Shown here piece by piece: positions 55,964 through 64,000 of a stretch of 64,000 nucleotides of DNA. This stretch comes from Leclercia pneumoniae (lineage in GTDB: Bacteria; Pseudomonadota; Gammaproteobacteria; Enterobacterales; Enterobacteriaceae). The stretch lies in NCBI RefSeq assembly GCF_017348915.1, contig NZ_CP071383.1:2232001-2296000 (forward strand). The letters run 5' to 3'. Every line of letters begins with the position of its first letter. The stretch's first letter is position 1. The notes below the pieces were generated by a model. That model was not told the origin of the DNA, searched no databases, and saw only the letters and a program-made list of their open reading frames with translations. Position numbers and translations under genes: made by a program.

Positions 55964-56650
55964 ATGGCCGCAGAATCGCAACTTAATCCTACACAGCCCG
56001 TCAACCAGCAAATCTACCGCATTTTGCGCCGCGATATCGTGCGTTGCCTGATTCCGCCGGGAACGCCGCTGTCGGAAAAAGAGGTCTCCGTGCGCTTTGA
56101 CGTCTCACGTCAGCCAGTGCGTGAAGCTTTTATCAAACTGGCTGAAAACGGACTCATCCAGATCCGTCCGCAGCGCGGCAGCTATGTTAATAAAATCTCG
56201 CTTAATCAGGTGCGTAATGGATGCTTCGTGCGCCAGGCCATTGAGTGTGCGGTGGTCCGCCGCGCCGCCAGCCAGGTAAACGACAATCAGTGTTATTTGC
56301 TGGAACAAAATCTGCACCAGCAGCGTATAGCCATTGAGCGCAAGCAACTTAATGACTTTTTCCAGCTCGACGACGAATTCCACCAGAAGCTGGCGCAAAT
56401 CGCCGACTGCCAGTTGGCCTGGGATACGGTTGAAAACATTAAGGCGACTATCGATCGGGTGCGTTATATGAGCCTTGACCATGTCTCTCCGCCCGAGATG
56501 CTGTTACGCCAACACTACGATATTTTCAGCGCGCTGGAAAAACGCGATGGGGATGCGGTGGAAAAGGCGATGACGCTGCATCTGCAAGAGATTGGCGAGT
56601 CCGTGCAGTTAATTCGTCAAGAAAATAGCGACTGGTTTAGCGAAGAGTAA
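55964..56650 (+). CDS. ydfH: GntR-family regulator YdfH (RspR)
   Basis: 228 residues with an FadR-type layout: winged helix '[20 protein letters not shown]' and an all-helical effector domain. Nearly the same as E. coli YdfH/RspR, a repressor of rspAB. Follows ydfG as in E. coli. Confidence 0.95.
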   Translation: MAAESQLNPTQPVNQQIYRILRRDIVRCLIPPGTPLSEKEVSVRFDVSRQPVREAFIKLAENGLIQIRPQRGSYVNKISLNQVRNGCFVRQAIECAVVRRAASQVNDNQCYLLEQNLHQQRIAIERKQLNDFFQLDDEFHQKLAQIADCQLAWDTVENIKATIDRVRYMSLDHVSPPEMLLRQHYDIFSALEKRDGDAVEKAMTLHLQEIGESVQLIRQENSDWFSEE

Positions 56651-56654
56651 TGCT

Positions 56655-56685
56655 GCCGCATCCTGTTATATTACCAGGATGCGGC
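56655..56685. terminator. Hairpin between ydfH and the stress-protein gene
   Basis: An 11-bp perfect stem, GCCGCATCCTG (56655-56665) and CAGGATGCGGC (56675-56685), between convergent stop codons. It should end both transcripts; T-tails are short. Confidence 0.75.
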
Positions 56686-56692
56686 AAAATAA

Positions 56693-57124
56693 TTAGCGAA
56701 CCACTAATACCGGAATTTTGGCATAGCGTAAGACGGATTCGGCGTTTGAACCTAACAGATGGGTGGTGACGCCCGGTTTTTTTGAGCCAATAACAATCAC
56801 GTCATATTCACCGTCAGCACTCATGGCAATGATTTCGTCACGCACATTACCGAATCGTACCCGCGTCTGAATATTTTCCGGCGCAATATCGAATAGCCGC
56901 TTCAACTCATTCATCTTCTTCTCTGACTCTTGCGTCATATAGTTTTCAAACTTTTTAATGTCTGACGAGAAACCTCGTAACATGGCGCGTCCATTGACCG
57001 GCAGAATGTTTAATAGCGTGATGGTGGCATTATCAGCCTTAGCGAGAAAAGAAGCATGGCGCACCGCTTTATCGCTTAAATCCATTTCAAAGACATCGAC
57101 AGGCATCAATATTCTTTTGTACAT
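56693..57124 (-). CDS. Universal stress protein, UspG-like
   Basis: 143 residues from the ATG at 57124 (AGGAGAG upstream). The start 'MYKRILMPVDVFEMDLSDKA' and the ATP-binding tail 'VIGSKKPGVTTHLLGSNAES' are those of the UspF/UspG group, closer to UspG. E. coli lacks a usp gene here. Confidence 0.88.
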   Translation of the reverse strand: MYKRILMPVDVFEMDLSDKAVRHASFLAKADNATITLLNILPVNGRAMLRGFSSDIKKFENYMTQESEKKMNELKRLFDIAPENIQTRVRFGNVRDEIIAMSADGEYDVIVIGSKKPGVTTHLLGSNAESVLRYAKIPVLVVR

Positions 57125-57282
57125 CGTCTCTCTCCTTATTGCGCTAGCCAGGTTGCTTAACGTTATTAAGAGTGACACGATGAAATCAAACCATTCCTAA
57201 ACAGTCCCGTCAGGAAATTACCTTAAGAGGTAAAGAAATGTCGGCCTGAGTTATTCTTGCTGTGAGATAAAAAAGTGTGAGT

Positions 57283-57296
57283 TTGATCAAAAACAA
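57283..57296 (+). promoter_or_regulatory. Putative FNR box of ydfZ
   Basis: TTGAT-CAAA-AACAA differs at one base from TTGAT-N4-ATCAA. It lies about 41 bp before the expected start, with TAATACTAT as -10 region at 57322-57330. E. coli ydfZ is FNR-activated, which supports the call. Confidence 0.6.
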
Positions 57297-57383
57297 AAAA
57301 ACGGCTGCGCTACAGGCGTATTAATACTATCCCGTGAGCGGCAAGAACCATCACGTCGCTTCGGTTAGCATTAGAGGAGAAAT

Positions 57384-57590
57384 ATGATGATGACTTACGA
57401 CCGCAACCGTAACGCAATTTCCACCGGCAGCCGGGTAATGATTAATAGCACCGGCACTACAGGCACCATCCGCGCGATTCATAGCGAAGGGCTGAGCGCC
57501 GCTCAGGTACGCCGCAACAAAACGGTAGAAGTCGAGGGCGTAGAAGGCCGATTCGAACCGGTTGAACTCATCCGCCTCGGTTTGCATTAA
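57384..57590 (+). CDS. ydfZ: YdfZ family protein
   Basis: 68 residues beginning '[19 protein letters not shown]'. It matches E. coli YdfZ, reported to bind selenium, in length and core. The Cys that E. coli has in 'VEGCEE' is Val here ('VEGVEG'), and the protein has no Cys at all. Selenium binding through Cys is therefore unlikely. Confidence 0.92.
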   Translation: MMMTYDRNRNAISTGSRVMINSTGTTGTIRAIHSEGLSAAQVRRNKTVEVEGVEGRFEPVELIRLGLH

Positions 57591-57601
57591 GAGGCCGAAT
57601 C

Positions 57602-57623
57602 ATGCCGCCGCGCACGGCGGCAT
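57602..57623. terminator. Hairpin between ydfZ and ydfI
   Basis: A 9-bp stem, ATGCCGCCG (57602-57610) and CGGCGGCAT (57615-57623), with loop CGCA, between convergent genes. No T-run. Confidence 0.55.
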
Positions 57624-57631
57624 CTCCTGAC

Positions 57632-59095
57632 TCAGCGGGAAGCGGCGTACTGCGCCACCGTCGCCTTCGCCCCCAGCTTCAACAGCGTGAGATAAGCCTG
57701 TTTCACCGCGTCAACAAAGATTTCATCCTGCGGTAATTCATTTCCGAAAATCGCTTCAATACCCAACAGCGCAGTGACCCGACTCACCCCTTCTTCACTG
57801 TGCTGTACCGCCGCCTGAATAACCGGCAGCAGCGGGTCGCACACCTCGATAGGTTGTCCCTGCTCATCTACTCCGCTCACATAGCGCATCCAGCCCGCCA
57901 CGCCCAGCGCCAACAGCGGGAAGCTACGTTGATGTGCCCGATGCCAGCGCACGGAGTCGAGCATTCGCTGCGGCAGTTTCTGGCTACCGTCCATGGCGAT
58001 CTGCCAGGTGCGGTGACGCAACGCCGGATTGCTGTAGCGGGCTATTAACAGCTCAGCATAACGGTGAAGATCCACCCCTTTCACCTTCAACGTGGGCGCC
58101 TGCTCCTGGAGCATCAGCGCCTGCGCTGCGTGGCGGTAGTTCGTATCTTCCATGCAGTCATTGATATGCTGATAACCCGCCAGATAGCCCAGATAGGCGA
58201 GGAAGGAGTGGCTGCCGTTTAACATACGCAGCTTCATCTCTTCGAAGGGGACAACGTCTGCAACCAGCTCCGCCCCTGCCTTTTCCCACGCTGGTCGCCC
58301 TGCTACAAAGTTATCCTCTACTACCCACTGGCGGAAGGGTTCACAGGCAACCCCGGCAGGGTCGCGTACGCCGGTGATGTGCGCGATTTTATCCAGCGTA
58401 TCGGCGGTAACGGCAGGCACAATACGATCCACCATAGTGGACGGAAAGGTGACATTCGCTTCAATCCATTCCGCAAGCTCGCTTTCTACCGCCCGGGCGT
58501 AAGCACAAATAACATTTCGGGTAACGTGACCATTTTCAGGCATGTTGTCGCACGACATCACGGTAAAGGCCGGCAGCCCTCGCTGTTTACGACGAGATAG
58601 CGCCTCGACCACCACGCCGGGAGCAGATTTTGGCTGATGGGGGTTTCGCAGGTCTGCCACGATAAACGGATGATCGAGCATCAGTTCCCCGCTGGCAGGT
58701 GCATGGCAGTAACCTTTTTCCGTAATGGTCAGCGAAACGATGGCGATTTGCGGTTCGCACATGGCTGCCAGCACGGTTTCCAGGCCGTCCACATCCACAT
58801 GCAGCGCTTTTGTGACCACCCCAACAACGCGTGCAGTCCAGGCATAGGCAGACATTTCCGCTACGGTATAGAGGTTATCCTGCGCACGAAGATCGGCAAT
58901 TTGCTGCTCACCGCCGATCAAATTAACCTCGCAGTATCCCCAGTCGCTGCCCTGCTCTGCCGCCAGGATATCGGTATAGACCGCCTGATGCGCACGGTGG
59001 AATGCACCAAAACCGAGATGAACAATGCGCGTTTGCAGGGTATTTCGATCGTAGCGCGGGAGCGTCGCGTTTGCCTTTAATAACGGATTTTCCAT
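57632..59095 (-). CDS. ydfI: Mannitol-dehydrogenase-family oxidoreductase YdfI
   Basis: 487 residues. NAD motif '[15 protein letters not shown]', catalytic region '[16 protein letters not shown]'. E. coli YdfI (486) is a UxuB-like D-mannonate oxidoreductase/fructuronate reductase. Position between ydfZ and ydfJ is conserved; ydfJ is probably its transporter. Confidence 0.94.
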   Translation of the reverse strand: MENPLLKANATLPRYDRNTLQTRIVHLGFGAFHRAHQAVYTDILAAEQGSDWGYCEVNLIGGEQQIADLRAQDNLYTVAEMSAYAWTARVVGVVTKALHVDVDGLETVLAAMCEPQIAIVSLTITEKGYCHAPASGELMLDHPFIVADLRNPHQPKSAPGVVVEALSRRKQRGLPAFTVMSCDNMPENGHVTRNVICAYARAVESELAEWIEANVTFPSTMVDRIVPAVTADTLDKIAHITGVRDPAGVACEPFRQWVVEDNFVAGRPAWEKAGAELVADVVPFEEMKLRMLNGSHSFLAYLGYLAGYQHINDCMEDTNYRHAAQALMLQEQAPTLKVKGVDLHRYAELLIARYSNPALRHRTWQIAMDGSQKLPQRMLDSVRWHRAHQRSFPLLALGVAGWMRYVSGVDEQGQPIEVCDPLLPVIQAAVQHSEEGVSRVTALLGIEAIFGNELPQDEIFVDAVKQAYLTLLKLGAKATVAQYAASR

Positions 59096-59183
59096 AATTG
59101 ACTCTTTTAGCGAAGATTTATCTCAGGCGCGTCGCCGCGTCCCAGAGGAGTCGCGGCGGCACCGGCTTACTAAACTAACTAGA

Positions 59184-59222
59184 ATGGTAGAAGCTATAAA
59201 AAAGAGAGCTGCCATCTACCAT
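59184..59222. promoter_or_regulatory. Inverted repeat upstream of ydfI
   Basis: ATGGTAGA (59184-59191) and TCTACCAT (59215-59222) are perfect 8-bp arms with a 23-bp spacer, about 90-125 bp upstream of ydfI. Likely a regulator site for ydfI; the binder is unknown. Confidence 0.45.
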
Positions 59223-59311
59223 ACTGATTGTTGAAGCCGGGTTATTGATTTACGTTAACTTTTAGGCAAGTGGTGTGACAGCTATTGAAAGCTGTGTGAC
59301 AACATTCGCCA

Positions 59312-60619
59312 TCAGGATAAAGCGCCCTGCTTAGCGCGCGCGCCATCCCGCGCAGGCTTTGCTTCGGCTGCATCTTCCAGGGCGCTCAGATCACGGTCAC
59401 GCACTTCGGGCATCAGCACCGCAGAGACCAGACCAATCACCGAGTAGACCACCACCATGACCGCGATCGGCCACCAGGCACCGGTCATATTGCAGAAAAT
59501 TCCTGCCAGCACCGGACCGAAGCCCACCGCCACCAGCCCCCCCGCCTCTTTCGAGATCGCCATGCGGGTAAAGCGATTACGCGAGCCAAACATCTCCGCC
59601 ATGGTAATGTTTTCCAGTGCAAACAGCCCCAGCACCGCGACGTTGTGGATGATGATAATGGACGCCATGATCACCCCTGGCGCGTTGGCTTTGTCGACGA
59701 TAATCGACAGCATCGGCCAAGCCAGAAGAATGGCCGAAATATTGAGGATAATATAGGGTAAGCGACGGCCAAACTTATCTGAGAGCCAGCCCAGCAGTGG
59801 AATCGAGATAAAGCCCAGGAACGAACTGATCATCAGCGCATCGGTAGGGATGCTCTTATTAAACAGCAGCGTCTGCACCAGATAGCCCGCCAGGAACGTC
59901 TGAATCAACCCGGAGTTACCCGCCTGACCAAAGCGCAAGCCGGTCGCCAGCCAGAAGGATTTGCTTTTAAACATCGCCCCCAGAGTGCTCTCCTGCGGCG
60001 CCGTCACGGCTGGCGCCTCTTCGGCATTCACCTTTTCGAAGACCGGGCTCTCTTTCAGGTTCATACGCAACCAGATAGCAAAGATCATGACCACCACGCT
60101 TGCAAGGAACGGGATACGCCAGCCCCACGCCACCAACTCTTCCCGGTCGAGGGCAAAGAACATAATCGCCCAGATCGCAGTGGCGCTCAGGGTGCCGCAG
60201 TTGGTGCCCATCGCCACCAGTGAAGAGATGATCCCGCGTTTACCTTTCGGCGCATACTCCGCCAGCATGGTGCCTGCCCCGGAGATTTCCGCCCCGGCGC
60301 CCAGCCCCTGGATGATACGCAGCGTGACCAGCAACACCGGCGCAAAAATCCCGATCTGCGCATAAGTAGGCAGCACGCCGATCAGGGTGGTGCAGATCCC
60401 CATCATGGTAATGGTGATAAACAGCACTTTTTTACGGCCAATGCTGTCGCCCATTTTCCCGAAGATAAAAGCCCCCACGATACGGGCGATATACCCCGCG
60501 CCGTAGGTACCCATCGCCAGGATCAGGGCCATTGCGGCAGACTGTTCCGGGAAGAAAATCTCGTGAAAGACCAGCGCGGCGCCCAGCGAGTAGAGCTGAA
60601 AATCCATGATATGCGGCAC
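59312..60619 (-). pseudogene. ydfJ: MFS transporter YdfJ, N-terminus removed at a prophage junction
   Basis: The frame begins 'VPHIMDFQLYSLGAALVFHE' at 60619 (ATG at 60607). The complete family starts some 30 residues earlier and includes the first half of TM1. The remaining sequence is intact ('GKMGDSIGRKKVLF' motif A). K-12 YdfJ starts at the same 'MDFQLYS' because Qin prophage integrated there. Here too prophage-type DNA follows at once. Whether it functions is doubtful. Confidence 0.85.
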
Positions 60620-60746
60620 TAAGATTTAATTTCAGGATGATGTAGGAAGAAAGCAGGCTTCTACCAAAGCATTAGCGCAAGATGAATCACTACCTTCAGA
60701 GGTTTTGAGTTGTTTTGCGCTAATTTTTTGCCCCATCTATGCCCCA

Positions 60747-61055
60747 TCAAATCACCGGACAGTCATCACTCCCCAGCGCCCGGTTGATGAAATATGTCAC
60801 CCGCCCCATTACTTCTGCCTCTTCCATGGCCTCGCCTTCTATCGCCTCTCCATCACTCGTTATCAGCGCCCTTCCCTGCAGCTTCGCGAACTGAGTACGG
60901 CCACCCATGAGTATCAGCAATACCTCTCCATCCCGTAACCTGTAAACAGGCTCAATGATGGCGTAACCGTCAGCTGTCTCGACTATGCGACTATCTCCGG
61001 TCACGCCACCACTGCTGGAGATATTCGGGTTTACTACTTTGACCCGCTGAACCAC
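60747..61055 (-). pseudogene. Phage S24-like repressor/peptidase C-terminal fragment
   Basis: An open frame of 102 residues with a GTG start. The C-terminal part 'LRDGEVLLILMGGR' and 'EEAEVMGRVTYFINRA' resembles the end of LexA/UmuD-type (S24) phage repressors. The N-terminal part runs antisense to a tail-fibre-assembly fragment, so a junction seems to lie near 60940-61055. Likely a fragment, not a full gene. Confidence 0.4.
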
Positions 61056-61388
61056 GAGTTTATCGGGATGTCAGACGAACATATCTATGAGGGTGTTAGC
61101 ATTCCAGGAAACTCAACGGCAATTGAACCGGGTGATGCAGTTGAGGGAGAGGTTATGGTCTTTACTGGCGAAGGCTGGGAGGCGAAAGAGGATCATCGAG
61201 GAGAGACCGCATATTCCACTGATAAGCTACAAGCAGTCTTAGTGGATTATATAGGCCCGGTGCGTGATGGGTTTACGCTGAACGAGCCGACAACAGTCTT
61301 CGATTTGTGGGATGGTGATAAGTGGGTGACTGATACAGCTTCACAGCATGCTCACGATATCCAGACAGCAGAAGCAACCAGGGAGTGA
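60939..61388 (+). pseudogene. Phage tail fibre assembly protein fragment
   Basis: The frame is open from 60939 and reads 'YYFDPLNHEFIG' then 'WEAKEDHRGETAYST', 'DYIGPVRDGFTL' and 'DLWDGDKWVTD', the Tfa family signature. The 5' end is lost at the junction with the S24-like frame. The stop TGA at 61386-61388 is the first three bases of the IS3 element, so the 3' end is cut by the IS. Confidence 0.75.
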
Positions 61389-61448
61389 ATCGCCACGGGT
61401 TTAACAGACACCTCAGAGTCATTTAAGATGACTTAAAGAGAGGTGCCC

Positions 61449-61727
61449 ATGAGCGGTAAGCGTTATCCCGAAGAGTTTAAAATTGAAGCGGTAAAACAGG
61501 TTGTTGATCGCGGCCATTCTGTTTCCAGCGTGGCAACACGTCTCGGTATCACCACCCACAGTCTTTATGCCTGGATAAAGGCATATGGCCCGGATTCCTC
61601 AACCAATAAAGTCCAGTCAGACGCTCAGGCTGAGATCCGACGCCTCCAGAAAGAGCTGAAGCGGGTTACCGACGAACGGGACATATTAAAAAAAGCCGCG
61701 GCGTACTTCGCAAAGCTGTCCGACTGA
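61449..61727 (+). CDS. IS3-family OrfA
   Basis: 92 residues from the ATG at 61449. Helix-turn-helix 'SVSSVATRLGITTHSLYAWI' and a leucine zipper 'IRRLQKELKRVTDERDILKK'. An A7G slippery run at 61688-61695 allows -1 shifting into OrfB, giving the OrfAB transposase. Confidence 0.92.
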   Translation: MSGKRYPEEFKIEAVKQVVDRGHSVSSVATRLGITTHSLYAWIKAYGPDSSTNKVQSDAQAEIRRLQKELKRVTDERDILKKAAAYFAKLSD

Positions 61728-61783
61728 GGTACGCCTTTATCCGTGACAACACCTATTGCTGGCCTGTCCGACTGCTTTGTCGG

Positions 61784-62596
61784 GTGCTGGATGTGCATCC
61801 GAGTGGTTTTTACGCCTGGCTTCAGCAGCCGGATTCACGGCGGCATCATGCTGACCTGAGGCTGACGGGGCTGATAAAGCAGTTCTGGCTGGAGTCGGGT
61901 TGCGTTTATGGTTATCGCAAGATCCACCTCGACCTGCGGGATACCGGACAACAGTGCGGAGTTAACCGTGTCTGGCGACTGATGAAGCGTGCCGGGATAA
62001 GGGCTCAGGTCGGGTACCGTAGCCCACGGGCACGTAAGGGTGAAACCAGCATCGTGACGCCCAACAGGCTCCAGCGGCAGTTCAACCCGGAAGCACCGGA
62101 TGAGCGTTGGGTAACGGACATCACCTACATCCGGACTCACGAAGGCTGGCTGTATCTGGCTGTGGTTGTTGACCTGTTCTCGCGCAAAGTTATTGGCTGG
62201 TCAATGCAGCCCCGGATGACAAAGGATATTGTCCTGAATGCACTTCTGATGGCCGTGTGGCGACGTAATCCTCAAAAGCAGGTGCTGGTTCATTCTGATC
62301 AAGGCAGTCAGTACACAAGCTATGAGTGGCAGTCGTTCCTGAAATCACACGGGCTGGAGGGCAGTATGAGCCGTCGCGGTAACTGTCATGACAACGCAGT
62401 CGCAGAAAGTTTTTTCCAGCTACTGAAACGTGAACGGATAAAGAAAAAGATCTACGGAACGCGAGAAGAAGCTCGCGGTGATATTTTTGATTACATCGAA
62501 ATGTTTTATAACAGTAAGCGTCGGCATGGTTCGAGTGATCATATGCCACCAACTGAATACGAAAAACAATATTATCAGCGGCTCGGAAGTGTCTAG
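61784..62596 (+). CDS. IS3-family OrfB transposase
   Basis: 270 residues from its own ATG; the frame is open upstream to the slippery run. Integrase core with DDE: Asp in 'RWVTDITYIRT', Asp in 'VHSDQGSQYTS', Glu in 'DNAVAESFFQLLK'. HTH_21 precedes. It looks intact, so the element may still move. Confidence 0.93.
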   Translation: MLDVHPSGFYAWLQQPDSRRHHADLRLTGLIKQFWLESGCVYGYRKIHLDLRDTGQQCGVNRVWRLMKRAGIRAQVGYRSPRARKGETSIVTPNRLQRQFNPEAPDERWVTDITYIRTHEGWLYLAVVVDLFSRKVIGWSMQPRMTKDIVLNALLMAVWRRNPQKQVLVHSDQGSQYTSYEWQSFLKSHGLEGSMSRRGNCHDNAVAESFFQLLKRERIKKKIYGTREEARGDIFDYIEMFYNSKRRHGSSDHMPPTEYEKQYYQRLGSV

Positions 62597-63020
62597 ATTA
62601 TCTGTGGCGATTCACTTTCAAGCATATGCTGCATTACGGTAAGTTGCGGACTGAGGCAATACTCTTTCGTCGCACTGATAATGTTACGCTGGAAAGATCG
62701 CCAGTTAATTTCTTCACTAATCGGTTCTGTAATCATCTGGCGCTCTTCTCCTGTAGCGTTTCCTACCTGCTCAGAAAGTGCTTTAAGGGAGTCCATCGCA
62801 ACGTCAGAATCAGCGTAAAGAGTTAGTATCTCGCCACAAGTTAACTTTCCCAACAACACCGCTCGTTCATATTCTTCTGCCAATCCCATGATTGTGCTAT
62901 CAGAAACATGATTGTTCCTGATCCAACTAACAATATTTTGTAGCGCAGCGACACGCTGAATAATGGCCATAGCCTGGCGGTTACAGTTAGTTAAGCGTTG
63001 AACCCGGTAATGACTCCAAC

Positions 63021-63524
63021 TTATTGATAGTGTTTTATGTTCAGATAATGCCCGATGACTTTGTCATGCAGCTCCACCGATTTTGAGAACGACAGCGACT
63101 TCCGTCCCAGCCGTGCCAGGTGCTGCCTCAGATTCAGGTTATGCCGCTCAATTCGCTGCGTATATCGCTTGCTGATTACGTGCAGCTTTCCCTTCAGGCG
63201 GGATTCATACAGCGGCCAGCCATCCGTCATCCATATCACCACGTCAAAGGGTGACAGCAGGCTCATAAGACGCCCCAGCGTCGCCATAGTGCGTTCACCG
63301 AATACGTGCGCAACAACCGTCTTCCGGAGCCTGTCATACGCGTAAAACAGCCAGCGCTGGAGCGATTTAGCCCCGACATAGCCCCACTGTTCGTCCATTT
63401 CCGCGCAGACGATGACGTCACTGCCCGGCTGTATGCGCGAGGTTACCGACTGCGGCCTGAGTTTTTTAAGTGACGTAAAATCGTGTTGAGGCCAACGCCC
63501 ATAATGCGGGCGGTTGCCCGGCAT
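63021..63524 (-). CDS. insB: IS1 InsB
   Basis: 167 residues, the standard length. DDE-type catalytic region of the InsAB' transposase ('[18 protein letters not shown]', '[20 protein letters not shown]'). It is expressed by -1 frameshifting from insA. Confidence 0.97.
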
Positions 63525-63718
63525 CCAACGCCATTCATGGCCATATCAATGATTTTCTGGTGCGTACCGGGTTGAGAAGCGGTGTAAGTGAACTGCAGTT
63601 GCCATGTTTTACGGCAGTGAGAGCAGAGATAGCGCTGATGTCCGGCGGTGCTTTTGCCGTTACGCACCACCCCGTCAGTAGCTGAACAGGAGGGACAGCT
63701 GATAGAAACAGAAGCCAC
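63443..63718 (-). CDS. insA: IS1 InsA
   Basis: 91 residues, the standard length. Zinc-finger '[16 protein letters not shown]' and '[10 protein letters not shown]' and a helix-turn-helix near the C-terminus. InsA binds the IS ends and represses transposition. Confidence 0.97.
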
Positions 63719-64000
63719 TGGAGCACCTCAAAAACACCATCATACACTAAATCAGTAAGTTGGCAGCATCACCGTTGAACCCGAGTAGTTAGAACATCGT
63801 CAACATTTACGATAGCGGACTCATCAATGATCTCCCTCAGTAGTTTTGAACGCTGGCTAAGAGTTGCTTCAATTCCTGAGTAAATCTTGAAAGTTTCGTT
63901 ATGTCCTTTAATGACATATTCAATAAGCTGTACGTATCGGTTACGGGTGACAATCACTTGATGAAGTGAGGTAAGGCGACTTTCCCAGTACCTTGTATAG

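Larger units (their letters stand above)
61386..62614 (+). mobile_element. IS3-family insertion sequence
   Basis: 1229 bp, ends TG...CA. Terminal inverted repeats share TGAATCGCCAC (61386-61396) and its complement GTGGCGATTCA (62604-62614), with weaker similarity further in. It carries two frames joined by a -1 frameshift. The flanks, GAG on the left and CTT on the right, show no target duplication. Confidence 0.92.
63006..63773 (-). mobile_element. IS1
   Basis: Exactly 768 bp, bounded by the IS1 ends GGTAATGACTCC (from 63006) and, inverted, GGTGATGCTGCC (ending 63773). A 9-bp target duplication, GTTGAACCC, lies at 62997-63005 and 63774-63782. Perfect duplication means a recent, simple insertion. 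Confidence 0.98.
62593..64000 (-). pseudogene. Unknown gene split by IS1 and truncated by the IS3 element
   Basis: On the minus strand the frame enters from the right edge ('YWESRLTSLHQVIVTRNRY'), runs to 63774, and resumes beyond IS1 in the same frame ('LTNCNRQAMAIIQRVAAL', on to 'SPQLTVMQHMLE'). Removing IS1 with one copy of the 9-bp duplication restores a single frame of over 190 codons. The last residues before the stop at 62593 are IS3 sequence. The protein is helical and polar, without a recognised domain; a prophage gene is likely. Confidence 0.7.

Noticed and set aside
1..64000. CRISPR array or tRNA genes
   Set aside because: No regularly spaced repeats and no cloverleaf-like sequence were noticed on reading both strands.

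Overview
The window is a 64 kb piece of an enterobacterial chromosome, most like Enterobacter, Lelliottia or Leclercia. The backbone follows the Escherichia coli gene order yneE-uxaB-dgcF-yneG-glsB-sad-yneJ ... sotB-marC-marRAB-eamA-ydeE ... dcp-ydfG-ydfH-ydfZ-ydfI-ydfJ almost gene for gene. Lineage-specific blocks sit between these anchors. The genus is an inference from gene content; no rRNA or tRNA gene was seen.

Layout. (a) 0.1-9.2 kb: a two-component system, a frameshifted epoxide-hydrolase-like gene, GNAT acetyltransferases, a serine hydrolase, a LysR regulator with a DUF2798 membrane protein, and the bestrophin-like yneE. (b) 9.4-21.1 kb: uxaB, three consecutive GGDEF (diguanylate cyclase) genes, yneG-glsB, an extra chemoreceptor, and sad/yneJ. 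(c) 21.3-31.2 kb: a block of sugar-acid genes. It holds an LDH-like dehydrogenase and a dtnK-pdxA2-deoR operon. Facing them is a six-gene operon: Fe-alcohol dehydrogenase, DapA/NanA-type lyase, sodium:solute symporter, cytoplasmic BNR (sialidase-like) propeller, YhcH-type protein and SDR. The two divergent operons share a control region with two inverted repeats built on the same hexamer. (d) 31.2-33.7 kb: a HigBA-type toxin-antitoxin pair and tandem PhzF paralogues, one stopped by a single amber codon. (e) 33.8-39.4 kb: sotB, marC, marRAB with recognisable marO and marbox, eamA, ydeE. (f) 39.4-50.1 kb: zinT with a Zur box, the urea ABC transporter urtABCDE with a sigma-54 promoter and an NtrC-like palindrome, a MetE-type methyltransferase with MetJ boxes, a rhodanese/FtrA pair, yedK and a Bor lipoprotein. 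(g) 50.2-60.6 kb: dcp to ydfJ. (h) 60.6-64 kb: prophage debris and two insertion sequences next to a ydfJ that lacks its N-terminus. In E. coli K-12 the Qin prophage lies at this same gene.

The least explained functional unit is block (c). It looks like one regulated catabolic module: import by the symporter, processing by a cytosolic propeller and a YhcH-type protein, retro-aldol cleavage, reduction by dehydrogenases, and a kinase/oxidative-decarboxylase branch for four-carbon sugar acids. It does not match a standard sialic acid (nan) or threonate operon. The right edge records layered decay: an IS3-family element without target duplication whose two ends cut two different genes, and an IS1 with a perfect 9-bp duplication that splits one of them.
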